The notes below the pieces were generated by a model. That model did not search any database, was not told the origin of the DNA, and saw only the letters and a program-made list of their open reading frames with translations. Made by a program: the position numbers and the translations under genes. This document shows positions 1 to 9,100 of a stretch of DNA of 64,000 bases, one piece after another. This stretch comes from JBOZRQ01 sp050789255. GTDB lineage: Bacteria > Bacillota > Sulfobacillia > Symbiobacteriales > Symbiobacteriaceae. Numbering within the stretch: position 1 is the first letter of the stretch; the number at the start of each line of letters is the position of its first letter. Where the stretch lies: NCBI GenBank assembly GCA_050789255.1, contig JBOZRQ010000006.1:1-64000 (forward strand), given 5' to 3'.

Positions 1-75
1 GGCTGAAGGGGCGGCTTTGCTAAAGCTGTAGGGGGCGCAAGTCCCGCGAGGGTTCAAATCCCTCTCTCTCCGCCA
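1..75 (+). tRNA. tRNA-Ser(GCT), 5' truncated by window edge
   Basis: The anticodon stem-loop reads CGGCT-TTGCTAA-AGCTG with anticodon GCT, so it decodes AGC/AGU. It is followed by a long class II variable arm (GGGGGCGCAAGTCCC), a T arm with GGTTCAAATCC, and the acceptor 3' strand TCTCTCC, discriminator G and encoded CCA at 73-75. The 5' acceptor strand and most of the D arm lie outside the window. The long variable arm fits serine. Confidence 0.9.
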
Positions 76-79
76 TGTT

Positions 80-154
80 GGACCGCTAGCTCAATGGTAG
101 AGCATTCGACTCTTAATCGACAGGTTGTAGGTTCGAGTCCTACGCGGTCCACCA
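80..154 (+). tRNA. tRNA-Lys(CTT)
   Basis: Complete cloverleaf. The acceptor GGACCGC pairs with GCGGTCC, the D arm is GCTC-AATGGTA-GAGC, the anticodon loop CTCTTAA has anticodon CTT, the T arm contains GGTTCGAGTCC, and CCA is encoded at 152-154. It lies 4 bases after the tRNA-Ser, so the two are probably co-transcribed and end at the terminator just downstream. Confidence 0.95.
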
Positions 155-160
155 AGCGCG

Positions 161-196
161 AAACACCCGGAAGGTTAACCTTCCGGGTGTTTTATT
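161..196 (+). terminator. Rho-independent terminator of the tRNA pair
   Basis: Near-perfect inverted repeat AAACACCCGGAAGGTT/AACCTTCCGGGTGTTT followed by a T-rich tail. It closes the tRNA-Ser/tRNA-Lys transcript. Confidence 0.9.
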
Positions 197-264
197 TATG
201 CCCTTCAGAAGGAGTCGAAACCTATGTAGGTGAAAGATTGCAAAAACGATAAGGCGGGAGCCAC

Positions 265-1572
265 ATGCCGCAGCAGAACCCGGTTGCGTTGCTTCAAGAT
301 CTCATCCGGTTTGACACCACCAACCCGCCGGGGAACGAGGCGCCCTGTGTCATGTACATCAAGCAACTGCTTGATGCGGCCGGCGTCGAGTCGATCCTTG
401 TCGCCCGCGACCCGAACCGCCCGAACCTGATTGCCCGGCTGAAGGGGCGGGGCGCCCTGCCCACGCTGATGCTCCAGGGGCATGTCGACGTGGTGACCAC
501 GGCGCACCAGCCCTGGACCCGGCAGCCATTCAGTGGCGAGATCGTCGACGGCTTCGTGTGGGGGCGCGGCGCCCTAGACATGAAGGGCGGCGTCGCCATG
601 ATGCTGTCCGCATTCCTGCGGGCCAAGGCTGAGAACACCGATCTCCCTGGCGACGTCATGCTGGTCATTCTCAGCGACGAAGAGGCGGCCGGCACCTACG
701 GCGCCGAGTTTCTGATGCAGGAGCATGCGGAGCTGTTCAAGGGCGTCCGGTGGGGCATTGGTGAGTTTGGCGGCTTTACCATGTACGTGGGCGGCAAGCG
801 CTTCTACCCCATCCAGGTCGCCGAGAAGCAAGTCTGCTGGCTGAAGGTGCGCTTCCGCGGCCAGGGGGGCCACGGGTCGATGCCCGTACGCGGCGGTGCG
901 GTCGCCAAGCTCGGTCGAGCGCTGACCCAGCTGGACCGCCACCGCTTGCCGGTTCGCATTACGGATGTGGTGCGGCAGCAGGTCGAGGCGGTCGCGAGCG
1001 GGCTCTCCGGGGTGCAGCGTCTGTTGATCAGGCAGTTGCTCAACCCCTTGCTGACGGATCGCATTCTGGATCTGCTGGGTCCAGCGCTCGCCACCTTTGA
1101 TCCGTTGCTGCACAACACAGTGAGCCCAACCATTCTGCACGGGAGCGACAAGGTCAACGTGATTCCCAGCGAGGTGGCCCTGGAGCTTGATGCACGCCTT
1201 CTCCCGGGCTGCAGGCCCGATGATGTTATAGAGGAACTCCGCCCGCTGCTAGGCAGCGATGCGGAGTTCGAGGTGGTGCGATATGATGAGGGGCTGCCCA
1301 GGGTGGACATGGCGCTTTTCCCGACCCTGGCCGGCGCCCTTCGGGAGGCCGACCCGGACGGGATTCCAATTCCCAACCTGCTGCCCGCTGTGACGGATGG
1401 CCGGTTCTTTGCCCGGCTGGGCATCCAGCACTTTGGCTTTACGCCAATGATGCTGCCGCAGGACTTCTCATTCACAAAGTTGATCCATGCAGCAGATGAA
1501 CGTATTCCCGCGGAGGCGCTGGGATTTGGCGCCGATGCGATCTACAAGGTGCTGACACGACGGCAGGTGTAA
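265..1572 (+). CDS. M20-family metallopeptidase (ArgE/DapE/CPG2-like)
   Basis: A 435-residue cytosolic zinc hydrolase of the M20 (acetylornithine deacetylase / succinyl-diaminopimelate desuccinylase / carboxypeptidase G2) group. Visible metal-site motifs are GHVDVV (H73, D75), the bridging Asp in GRGALDMKGG (D105) and the SDEE pair (E139 catalytic, E140 ligand). A dimerisation domain follows (GGHGSMPVRGGA region) and a C-terminal metal His falls in the IQHFGF region. The start is ATG behind AAGGCGGGAG. Substrate cannot be assigned: no arginine or lysine genes are adjacent. Its stop lies 2 bases from the stop of the convergent DUF2161 gene. Confidence 0.9.
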   Translation: MPQQNPVALLQDLIRFDTTNPPGNEAPCVMYIKQLLDAAGVESILVARDPNRPNLIARLKGRGALPTLMLQGHVDVVTTAHQPWTRQPFSGEIVDGFVWGRGALDMKGGVAMMLSAFLRAKAENTDLPGDVMLVILSDEEAAGTYGAEFLMQEHAELFKGVRWGIGEFGGFTMYVGGKRFYPIQVAEKQVCWLKVRFRGQGGHGSMPVRGGAVAKLGRALTQLDRHRLPVRITDVVRQQVEAVASGLSGVQRLLIRQLLNPLLTDRILDLLGPALATFDPLLHNTVSPTILHGSDKVNVIPSEVALELDARLLPGCRPDDVIEELRPLLGSDAEFEVVRYDEGLPRVDMALFPTLAGALREADPDGIPIPNLLPAVTDGRFFARLGIQHFGFTPMMLPQDFSFTKLIHAADERIPAEALGFGADAIYKVLTRRQV

Positions 1573-1574
1573 TA

Positions 1575-2252
1575 TCAGGTGAGCTGAACCACCACGTCGG
1601 CATAGGTGCTCAGCGCCTCGGCGCCCTTGGGCGTCAGGCCGTAGACGCCCTTGCTGACCCGCTCGAACCAGCCGTAGACATTCCCCTGACAGATGGCCGC
1701 CACCCGGGTGATTCCGGTGGCGGCCTTCAGCGTTTTCGGCGCCGACGGCCCGTGCTCGTGCAAGTAGGCGGCCACCTTCAAGGCCTCCTCCCGGTAGGCT
1801 GTCACCAGCGGGCGCCGGCTGGAGCCGCCCTGGTTGCAGTCGGTCGTGCGGGCGTGGAACTCCTTAAGCAGGGAAGCTCTTTTCTTGACGTTTCGCCTGG
1901 GCAGTAACGGCTCCGGATCGCAAACCACCTCGACCCCCGGCTCCTTGCGGTTGAAGCTGACGGTCAGCATGCCAAGACCGAGGCGCCGGCAGAGGTGCAG
2001 CAGCTCCTTCCAGCGGCCCCGGGCGCTTCGGGGAGTCTCAACGGCCACGTAGACGCTGTCGGCGATCTTCTGGCGGTCGATGGCCTGCAACACCAGTTCG
2101 AGGTTGAAAGCGGCCTTCAGTTCAACCACGACGGTCTCATCGCTGCGCACCGCGACCACATCGCACTGGTTTACCTCGCCGCGGACCGTAAAGCCCAGCG
2201 TCTCCAAAAAAGCCTTTACCGGTTCGTACAGTTCGGTCTCCCTGCGCATCAC
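1575..2252 (-). CDS. DUF2161-like PD-(D/E)XK nuclease-fold protein
   Basis: Counting from the GTG at 2252 (spaced 8 nt from CGAGGG) the product is about 225 residues. The reading frame is open to a GTG at 2300, but that codon has no SD. The N-terminal half carries a PD-(D/E)XK-like core: an Asp in NQCDVVAV (about D31) and E44-L-K46 in VVVELKAAFN, as in the DUF2161 family. The C-terminal half looks like a winged-helix module (AATGITRVAAICQGNVYGWFERVSKGVYGLTPKG). A nuclease or DNA-binding role is inferred from the fold; no substrate or partner is evident. Divergent from the lipoprotein gene at 2351. Confidence 0.72.
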   Translation of the reverse strand: MMRRETELYEPVKAFLETLGFTVRGEVNQCDVVAVRSDETVVVELKAAFNLELVLQAIDRQKIADSVYVAVETPRSARGRWKELLHLCRRLGLGMLTVSFNRKEPGVEVVCDPEPLLPRRNVKKRASLLKEFHARTTDCNQGGSSRRPLVTAYREEALKVAAYLHEHGPSAPKTLKAATGITRVAAICQGNVYGWFERVSKGVYGLTPKGAEALSTYADVVVQLT

Positions 2253-2350
2253 CGTTTCTACCCTCGCTGAGATGATCTTTCCAGCATGGAGCTGAGTCAC
2301 AAAGGGGACAGTAAGGTTGAACTTTACTTGGACTCGGGGGTGCGTGTGCG

Positions 2351-2857
2351 GTGCGAAAGTGGTTCGCTACGATGCTGTTAGGCGCCGTGCTTACTACTGG
2401 TTGTATGGGTGGCGGCGGGCAGCAGGAACCGGCCAAGGCTCCGGAGCCCAGTGAAGAGGATGTCAAGAAATCGGTCAGGTCGGTCCTGCATGAGGAAGAT
2501 ATGAAGGACTTCCTGCGGACTCAGGTTCGCAATCAGGCCGGCGGCGAGATGCTGGAGATGGCGCTTGACACCCAGGAGGGGCAGAAGGCCCTCCAGGAGG
2601 CTGTTAAGCGCACGCTTAGCTCCTCGGTCGGCCAGCAGGCCATCATGACCCAGGCCGGGCAGATGTTCCAGGACCCAGCCTTCAAGACCACGGTCCAGAC
2701 CGCCCTGAAGGAAGCGCTGCAGGAGATGCTCGCCAAGGGCACCACCACCACGAAGGGCGGTGGCGACCAGAAGAGCAGCGGAGGCGGCGGCACCAGTGGC
2801 GGCAGTTCCGGTGGCGGCGGCGGCGGGAGCAGCGGTGGCGGTGGTGGCGGAAGCTAG
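2351..2857 (+). CDS. GerD-like lipoprotein with Gly/Ser-rich tail
   Basis: GTG start. An N-terminal signal peptide ends in a lipobox with lipidated Cys18 (AVLTTGC). The body (residues about 35-125) is a series of short helices with the pattern of spore germination lipoprotein GerD: repeated 'LHEEDMKDFL', 'DTQEGQKALQEAV', 'QDPAFKTTVQTALKEALQEML'. The last 35 residues are almost pure Gly/Ser. GerD clusters germinant receptors in the spore inner membrane; that role here is an inference from pattern only. Could also be a generic sporulation lipoprotein. Confidence 0.6.
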   Translation: MRKWFATMLLGAVLTTGCMGGGGQQEPAKAPEPSEEDVKKSVRSVLHEEDMKDFLRTQVRNQAGGEMLEMALDTQEGQKALQEAVKRTLSSSVGQQAIMTQAGQMFQDPAFKTTVQTALKEALQEMLAKGTTTTKGGGDQKSSGGGGTSGGSSGGGGGGSSGGGGGGS

Positions 2858-2860
2858 GAG

Positions 2861-2890
2861 AAACAGGGCGCTCAGGCGTCCTGTTTTTTT
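2861..2890. terminator. Shared terminator between convergent genes
   Basis: AAACAGGGCG...GGCGTCCTGTTTTTTT can fold as a hairpin followed by seven T on the plus strand, ending the lipoprotein gene. It overlaps the last codons of the convergent minus-strand gene (stop at 2872), so it works mainly rightward. Confidence 0.75.
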
Positions 2891-4443
2891 GTGTTGGCGC
2901 CCGGCCGCTCCAGCCCGGGGCGGGGCATCAGCCCGTCCGCTTCGAGCGCCTCCAGCAGCTCCTTGTAGCTCTCTTCCGCGACAACCAGATCGGTCGGCGT
3001 AAGCTCCCCAAGCACAAATCGGCTTGTGCGGCGGGACGCCTTCACCTGTTCAGCCAGGATCTCGTTGGCGCAGCGAAGCAGCACCACAGCCTGCAGGTAA
3101 ACCTGCCCATAGCCCTCCGCCCAGGAGCGCAGGTCGAACTCCACGTTCTGGGGCACCCCGGTGGCAGAATGCTCCCGCAGGAAGGCGAGCATCTGCTCGC
3201 CGGTCATGCCGCCTCGGAGCGCCCGGTAGATCGACTGCCGGCTCAAGCGATAGGTCAGGGTGCGGTCCGTGCGCCCGACCAGATCGGCCATCAGCTCCAG
3301 CGTCCAGAGCACCCGGGCAGGTACCGGCCGGCTGGCAAGAATCTCAAAAGTAGCCTGCAGGAGGAACGGCGCTACCGCCATTGGGTCATTCTCTTCCGGC
3401 GTTCGCTCCGCAAGCACGGCCACCCCTACAGGCGTCAAGCGGCAGACCAGCTCGGGCTCTTCCGAGCCCTCGGTCTCCCCGAGGAGGAGCAGACCGAACG
3501 GGGCCAGGAAGGTGGTCAGGTGGTGCTTGAGCCGGATCAGGAAGGAGCCGCGCTGGCTCGGGTTGATCAGCGGCTCTAACTCCAAGACCAGGCGGCTCAC
3601 GGAGACCCACTGCTCGCCCACCTGACGCATGACAGAGAGGAAGGTCTGCAGGTCCTGGTAGTAGTACCGGTCCTGCCAGTAGCGGAACAGGTCGGCCTGC
3701 TTGGCGCCCGTGCTCCAACCCACCCACTCGCCCAACAGCGGGGTGGTGACCAGCTTGCCGTCCTCGCGAACGAGTAGGCGCCGCTCCAGAGCGTACCCCA
3801 TCAGGAAGCCGAGCGGCTCGGGGTACCGGCCGACCAGGTTCTCGTCATCCTCGCCGGCGCTCCCGAGCAGGTCCAGCAGGGCCCTCAGGTGCCGCTTGAA
3901 GATCTGCCCCTGCTGGGTCAGCGTAATCTCGGTCCGATGGACATAGGCGAGAAAGCGGTGGGTGTCCTCCAGGAGGTCCCGCTCCGCGGTGGTGTAGCGC
4001 ACGTCGCTGTCGGCGGGGATGCAGATCCGGTAGACCATCTGGCGGCTCAGAATATCCCGCAGCGCCGTCAGCAGGTCGACCGGAATGAAGAATACCTGCC
4101 GGTAATTCTGGGTGCGGGGGTAGATCAGGCCTCGGTTCTGCAGGTCTTCGATCGCCTTCGCCGGCGTCTTGCGGCGGCGCCCGGAGAGCAGGTTGACAAT
4201 CTGATGGCACAGCTCCACGGTAATGCCCTGATCGCCCCCGTTGAAGAAGACCACCTTCAGGGCAGCCCACTCGTCGTCGGAAAGGTCGGCCAGGAGCCCT
4301 TGAAGCCAGGCACGGTCGGTCAGGCAGCTCGCCAGCTCCTGTTCCAGGGCGCGCCGGTCAGCGTCGGGGTCCACCCCGACGCTGTGGGCGATGCGGTTCA
4401 GTTGCTCAAGCGGGAGTTTGGCAAGGCTGCTCAGCAGGTCCAC
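2872..4443 (-). CDS. Helicase-associated (XPB/Ssl2 N-terminal-like) protein
   Basis: 523 residues, no P-loop. Helix-rich with several winged-helix-like segments (for example DEWAALKVVFFNGGDQGITVEL, LQNRGLIYPRT) typical of the 'helicase-associated / XPB-Ssl2 domain' proteins (PF13625 type) found beside bacterial XPB helicases. It lies 7 bases downstream of the XPB gene on the same strand, so the two are one transcription unit and presumably form a complex. Likely role: regulatory or DNA-binding partner of the helicase, by association. Confidence 0.75.
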   Translation of the reverse strand: MDLLSSLAKLPLEQLNRIAHSVGVDPDADRRALEQELASCLTDRAWLQGLLADLSDDEWAALKVVFFNGGDQGITVELCHQIVNLLSGRRRKTPAKAIEDLQNRGLIYPRTQNYRQVFFIPVDLLTALRDILSRQMVYRICIPADSDVRYTTAERDLLEDTHRFLAYVHRTEITLTQQGQIFKRHLRALLDLLGSAGEDDENLVGRYPEPLGFLMGYALERRLLVREDGKLVTTPLLGEWVGWSTGAKQADLFRYWQDRYYYQDLQTFLSVMRQVGEQWVSVSRLVLELEPLINPSQRGSFLIRLKHHLTTFLAPFGLLLLGETEGSEEPELVCRLTPVGVAVLAERTPEENDPMAVAPFLLQATFEILASRPVPARVLWTLELMADLVGRTDRTLTYRLSRQSIYRALRGGMTGEQMLAFLREHSATGVPQNVEFDLRSWAEGYGQVYLQAVVLLRCANEILAEQVKASRRTSRFVLGELTPTDLVVAEESYKELLEALEADGLMPRPGLERPGANTKKQDA

Positions 4444-4450
4444 CTAGTAT

Positions 4451-6139
4451 TCACCTCGCGGCGAGGAACTCTTCGGCATGGGAGATCTGGTAGCGGTAGC
4501 CCTGCTCAGTGAGGAAGAGCTGTCGCTTGGTGGCGAACTCCTGGTCCTTGGTGTCGCGCGTTACCAAGGAGTAGAAGAAGGCAGGGGAGCCGTCCTTCTT
4601 GGGCCGCAAAATCCGGCCGAGGCGCTGGGCCTCCTCCTGACGGGAGCCGAAGGTGCCGCTCACCTGGATCGCTACCGTGGCGTCGGGCAGATCCACGGCG
4701 AAATTGGCCACCTTGGAGACCACCAGCACCTTGATCTCACCGCTCTTGAACTTGGCGTAGAGTTCGTCGCGCTCCTTGGTGGGCACTTGGCCCGTAATGA
4801 GGGGGGCGCCCAGCTCGGCGGCAAGCTGCTTCAGTTGGTCCAGGTACTGCCCGATCACCAGCACCATGTCATTTGGATGGCGCCTGATCAGTTCGTGAAC
4901 GAGGGGATACTTCGCCGGGTTCTCCGAGGCAATGCGGAACTTGTTGCGGTCCTCGGCGGTGGCGTAGGGAAGGCGCATCTGATCGGCGAGGGGGACCCGG
5001 ATCTCGTGGCAGGTGGCGGTCGCGATGAATCCCTGCCGTTCGAGGACCTTCCAGGGCACCTCAAAGCGCTTGGGGCCGATCAGCGAGAACACATCCTCCT
5101 CGCGGCCGTCCTCCCGGATCAGGGTGGCCGTAAGGCCCAGGCGCCGCTTGGCCTGAATCTCCGAGGTTGCCTGGAAGACGGGCGCCGGCAGCAGGTGGAC
5201 CTCGTCGTAGACGATCAGCCCCCAGTTGCGGGCGTTGAAGACCTGGAAGTGCTTGAAGGGGTCGTCCTGGCTGTCGCGATAGGTGAGAATCTGGTAGGTC
5301 GAGACTGTGACGGGCCTGATCTCCTTGACCTCGCCGGTGTACTCGCCGACCTGGTCCCGGGTCAGGTCCGTCTTGTCGAGCAGTTCCTCAATCCACTGTC
5401 GCACCGCCGTAATGTTGGTGGTCAGCACCAGGGTCTGCTCGCCTACGGCCGCCATGGTGCCCATGCCGACCACAGTTTTGCCGGCGCCGCAGGGCAGCAC
5501 GATCACCCCGGACCCGCCGAAGACCGAACCGCCCTTGTAGAAGGCGCTAACCGCCTGCCCCTGATAGGGGCGCAGCCCAAAGGGGTTGCCCGACCGGCTG
5601 CGCTCCCGCAGATTGATCGGCAGGGGTTCACCGGAGGTGTACCCCGCCAGGTCCTCCGCAGGGAAGCCCGCCTTGATCAAGGCCTGCTTCAGATGGCCCC
5701 GCTGTTCGGGGTCAGCGGCGAGGCCGTCGCTGCGCTGTTCGAGCAGGTAGGGCTTCACATGCTTGTGGTGCCAAAGCTCGGTTAGGAGCATGCGATCCGC
5801 CGATTGCAGCAGCAGGGCGCCCTCGTCGTCACGCACCAACTTGACGCGGCCGTAGCGGGAGATGTAGTCGGCAATGTCCTGCTTGAGGTTATCAGGAATC
5901 GGATATTTGCTCAGCTTGGTTAGCTCGGCCAGGATCTCCTGGGCGGAGAGACCAGTGGCTGCAGCGTTCCACAGCGACAGCGGCGTAATCTGGTAGGTGT
6001 GAATATGCTCGGGGCTCTTCACCAGCTCTGCGAACAGAGAGAGTACGTCCCGTGCCGTTTCGAAGAGTGGGTTCATGACCTCCAGGAGCACAGTGCGATC
6101 GCTTTGGACAATAAGCGGGTTATGGAGCTGGATCTCCAA
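4451..6139 (-). CDS. Bacterial XPB-type DNA helicase (SF2)
   Basis: ATP-dependent 3'-5' DNA translocase of the XPB/Rad25 family. An N-terminal damage-recognition-like region (starting NPLIVQSDRTVLLEV) is followed by the helicase core: Walker A LPCGAGKT (K221 from this start), DEVH box in IVYDEVHLL, motif III LTATLIRED, and a C-terminal RecA lobe ending QRLGRILRPK (motif VI). I chose TTG at 6139 because AGGGAGG sits just upstream and known bacterial XPBs begin at the 'NPLIVQSD' segment. An ATG at 6196 would add 19 residues but lacks an SD. Paired with the helicase-associated gene downstream. Role in repair or transcription-coupled processes is inferred. Confidence 0.9.
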   Translation of the reverse strand: MEIQLHNPLIVQSDRTVLLEVMNPLFETARDVLSLFAELVKSPEHIHTYQITPLSLWNAAATGLSAQEILAELTKLSKYPIPDNLKQDIADYISRYGRVKLVRDDEGALLLQSADRMLLTELWHHKHVKPYLLEQRSDGLAADPEQRGHLKQALIKAGFPAEDLAGYTSGEPLPINLRERSRSGNPFGLRPYQGQAVSAFYKGGSVFGGSGVIVLPCGAGKTVVGMGTMAAVGEQTLVLTTNITAVRQWIEELLDKTDLTRDQVGEYTGEVKEIRPVTVSTYQILTYRDSQDDPFKHFQVFNARNWGLIVYDEVHLLPAPVFQATSEIQAKRRLGLTATLIREDGREEDVFSLIGPKRFEVPWKVLERQGFIATATCHEIRVPLADQMRLPYATAEDRNKFRIASENPAKYPLVHELIRRHPNDMVLVIGQYLDQLKQLAAELGAPLITGQVPTKERDELYAKFKSGEIKVLVVSKVANFAVDLPDATVAIQVSGTFGSRQEEAQRLGRILRPKKDGSPAFFYSLVTRDTKDQEFATKRQLFLTEQGYRYQISHAEEFLAAR

Positions 6140-6198
6140 GGCGCTCCCTCCCTCTGGTGGGCCGAGACGTCTTTTCCGCAACGTCTCTTGAACCATGA

Positions 6199-9100
6199 GT
6201 GTTCTTCTATTTGATCGCCAAATCCTTCACGCCTCACATGGAGGAGAAGCTGTGCATCAGCCAGAACCCAGAGGGGAGCATCGGCTCCGGGGGGGAGTGG
6301 CCGTTCTTGGACTACCTGAGTAAGAATCCGGCGGGCACCCGCAGGGTGCTGGCTGTGCTGGCCGCAGTTTTCTTCGTCGCCTGGCTCGGGGTGAGGCTGG
6401 GCCGGCCAGTGGACTGGGAGACCGCCATTGTATATGGTACGGCCCTTGGACTCTCCATGCGGTGGCCGGTCATTCTGCCTCGGACTGGCATCCGTTTGAC
6501 CTTCCTTGGCGGCATGATCTTCGAGGCGATCTGGACCCACGGGCTGCTGACGGCGGTTGCGGTCCTTCTCATTGACTTTGGCACCCGGGCTGCTGTCCCC
6601 GTGGGGCATCGCGGCAACTGGCAGTGGTACAGGCCGTTCGTCGTGCTGGCCTCGGTGCTGGGCGCCTACACGATTTCCAACTGGGTCTCGGGCGGGGTGG
6701 TGCCCCGGACCGACGTGCTGCTGCCCCCGACCAATACCTATGCGGTGGTCCAGTCCTTCGCCTTCTGGCTGCTGCTTACAGCGGGCTACGCCTTCCTGAC
6801 AGGGCCTCTGCACCAGCGGAGCAAGGTGCAGGAGTACATGATTCGCATGGGCCAGGTCTGGTGGGTGCCGCTTCTCTTCCTGGCGCAGGCCTGGGGGCTG
6901 GAGCTGGTCCGGGGGTACGTCCCGTTCCTGTTCATCCCGTCTGCGCTGCTGTTCATCGGCGTGCAGGCACGGCTGGGCCCGGTCTTTACGCAGATCTACC
7001 AGGATCAAACCGTCGCTGAGCTGCTGCGTTCCACGATGCCCAAGAGCCAGGCGCAGCGGGCGGTGTACCAGCGGGTGTTCCGTTACGCCCATGCGCTCTC
7101 CCGGGATCTGCGGCTGCCCGACGAGGATATCCGCATTGTGGGCTATGCCGCCTTCCTCCAGGAGCACCTTGTCGATGCCGATCCCCTGGTGCCCCTCTGG
7201 CTGTCGCGCAAGCCCACTTCGGAGGAGCTGCCCAGGCTGGAGGCCCATGTGGCTCAGGCGGTAGGCCAGGTGGAGCGCGTCGGCGCCCTGGAGGATGTGG
7301 TCCGGCTGATTCGCTGCCGGTACGCCGCTTACGACGGGGAGGGCTACCCGGCCATCTCCGGCGAGGAGATCCCCCTGGGTGCGCAGGTATTGGCCGCAGC
7401 CAACGCGGTGGCCGCTCTGACGATCGGAGACGGGACCGCTGGGGTTACCTCCGCGGCGGCCGCCGTGACCTGGATTCGGGCCAACGCCGCCTCCCGGTTC
7501 CACCCCATGGTGATCGCTGCCATGGTGCGGGTCTTTGTGGAGCGCAACTCCCTGCGGGAAGCGGACGCAGCGCTGCCCGATACGGTCCGCCAACTGCAGG
7601 GGCTCGTCACCTCGACCCGCTCGTCTACCGTGCGGGCAGGTCTGCGCAGGATTTGGAACCAGCTCCGGGGCCAGACCGGCCTGGCGCCGGAACTCCCCGA
7701 AGAGGTGCTGGCGGTGGCCCGCATGGCCTCCTTCTTTGCCTCCAGCTCCGGCACAGCCGAGACCGCCCAGATCGCCGTCCGTGCAGTGGGTGAACTGTTG
7801 GGCGCCAAGGTCGTCCTTGCCCTGAACGACGGGGCGGAGGATCCCCTGGAGATGCGTTTCCGAGCCGCCCACGGCATTACCAACCTCAACCTCGTCGGGA
7901 GGCTGACGGCCGTGCAGGCCGGCATGATGAGCCGGGCAATCATGAACCAGGAGAGCTTCCAGGTGGGCGACCTGACCGAAATGACCAGCAGCCTTGCCCA
8001 CGAGATCGCACGCACGGAAGGGATTCGCTCGGTCCTGTTCGTGCCGCTGGTGGGCCGCCACAGAACGACGGGGCTCATGATCGTCGGCATGCCCCGCTAT
8101 CATTGGTTTACCCCCAGGGAGGTCGGCCTTATCAACCTGATGGCGGGTCAGGCGGCCGCCGCCCTGGAGAACGCGTACCTGATGGACGAGGTGGCCCGCC
8201 GGCTCGACCATATCTCGGCCTTGAAGTCCTTCACAGATACGCTCCTGGACAACCTGACTACCAGCATTGTGGTGGTCGACCCGGAGGGCCAGCTCAGCCT
8301 GGCCAACGCTGCGGCTCGCACCCTTTGCGGGGCCGATTATCCGCTGGTCGCAGGTCAACCGCTCCCGGAAGGGGTGGTGCGGGTCTTTCCGGTCCACCGT
8401 GCGCTGGCGGGGGAGACCGTCCCGGAGTTCGACGTGCCGTGGGGACAGGCGATCCTCGAGGTGGGCGCCGCCCCCCTGCGGGACGCGGCTGGGACGCTGC
8501 TGGGCGCCGTCTGCACGGCCCGCGACGTGACCCGGGTGCGGACCATGGAGCAGCAGGTCCGCCGGGTGGAGAAGCTGGCCGCCATCGGCGAGCTGGCAGC
8601 GGGCGCCGCACATGAGATCCGCAACCCGCTCACCTCGATCCGCGGCTTCATCCAGCTGGCCCAGGCCAAGGCTGCGGCCAGGGAAGGCGAGTTCTTCCAG
8701 ATCGTGCTCAACGAGATCGACCGGATCGACGCCATCATCCGTGACCTGCTGCTACTGGCCCGCCCCGCCGAGATTTACAAGGTGCCGGTCTCGCCGAAGG
8801 CGCTGCTGGAGGAGGTCCTGGCGCTGCACCGGAGCGACCTGGATCGGAAGGGAATCCAGGTGCAGGCGGACTACGACCCTTCCCTTAGCGTGATCCAGGC
8901 CGACCCCAAGATGCTGCGGCAGGTGCTGCTGAACCTCATCATCAACGCCACCCAGGCGATGCCGCAAGGCGGGACGCTAGGGGTGGCGGTCTACCAAAGC
9001 TCCGAAACGCAGATTGCCCTGGAGGTCTCCGACACGGGGTGCGGAATCCCCCCGGAGAACCTGCCCCGGCTGTTTGACCCCTTCTTCACGACCAAGGAGG

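Noticed and set aside
205..507. 100-codon minus-strand frame across the M20 peptidase start
   Set aside because: Antisense to the conserved M20 N-terminus and overlapping the non-coding region after the tRNA terminator; no SD.
4478..5785. 435-codon plus-strand frame opposite the XPB helicase
   Set aside because: Mirror of the helicase codons; the minus strand contains Walker A, DEVH and motif VI.
6073..8613. 846-codon minus-strand frame opposite the first histidine kinase
   Set aside because: Antisense to clear GAF, PAS and HisKA motifs; His/Gln/Gly-rich with no domain and no SD.
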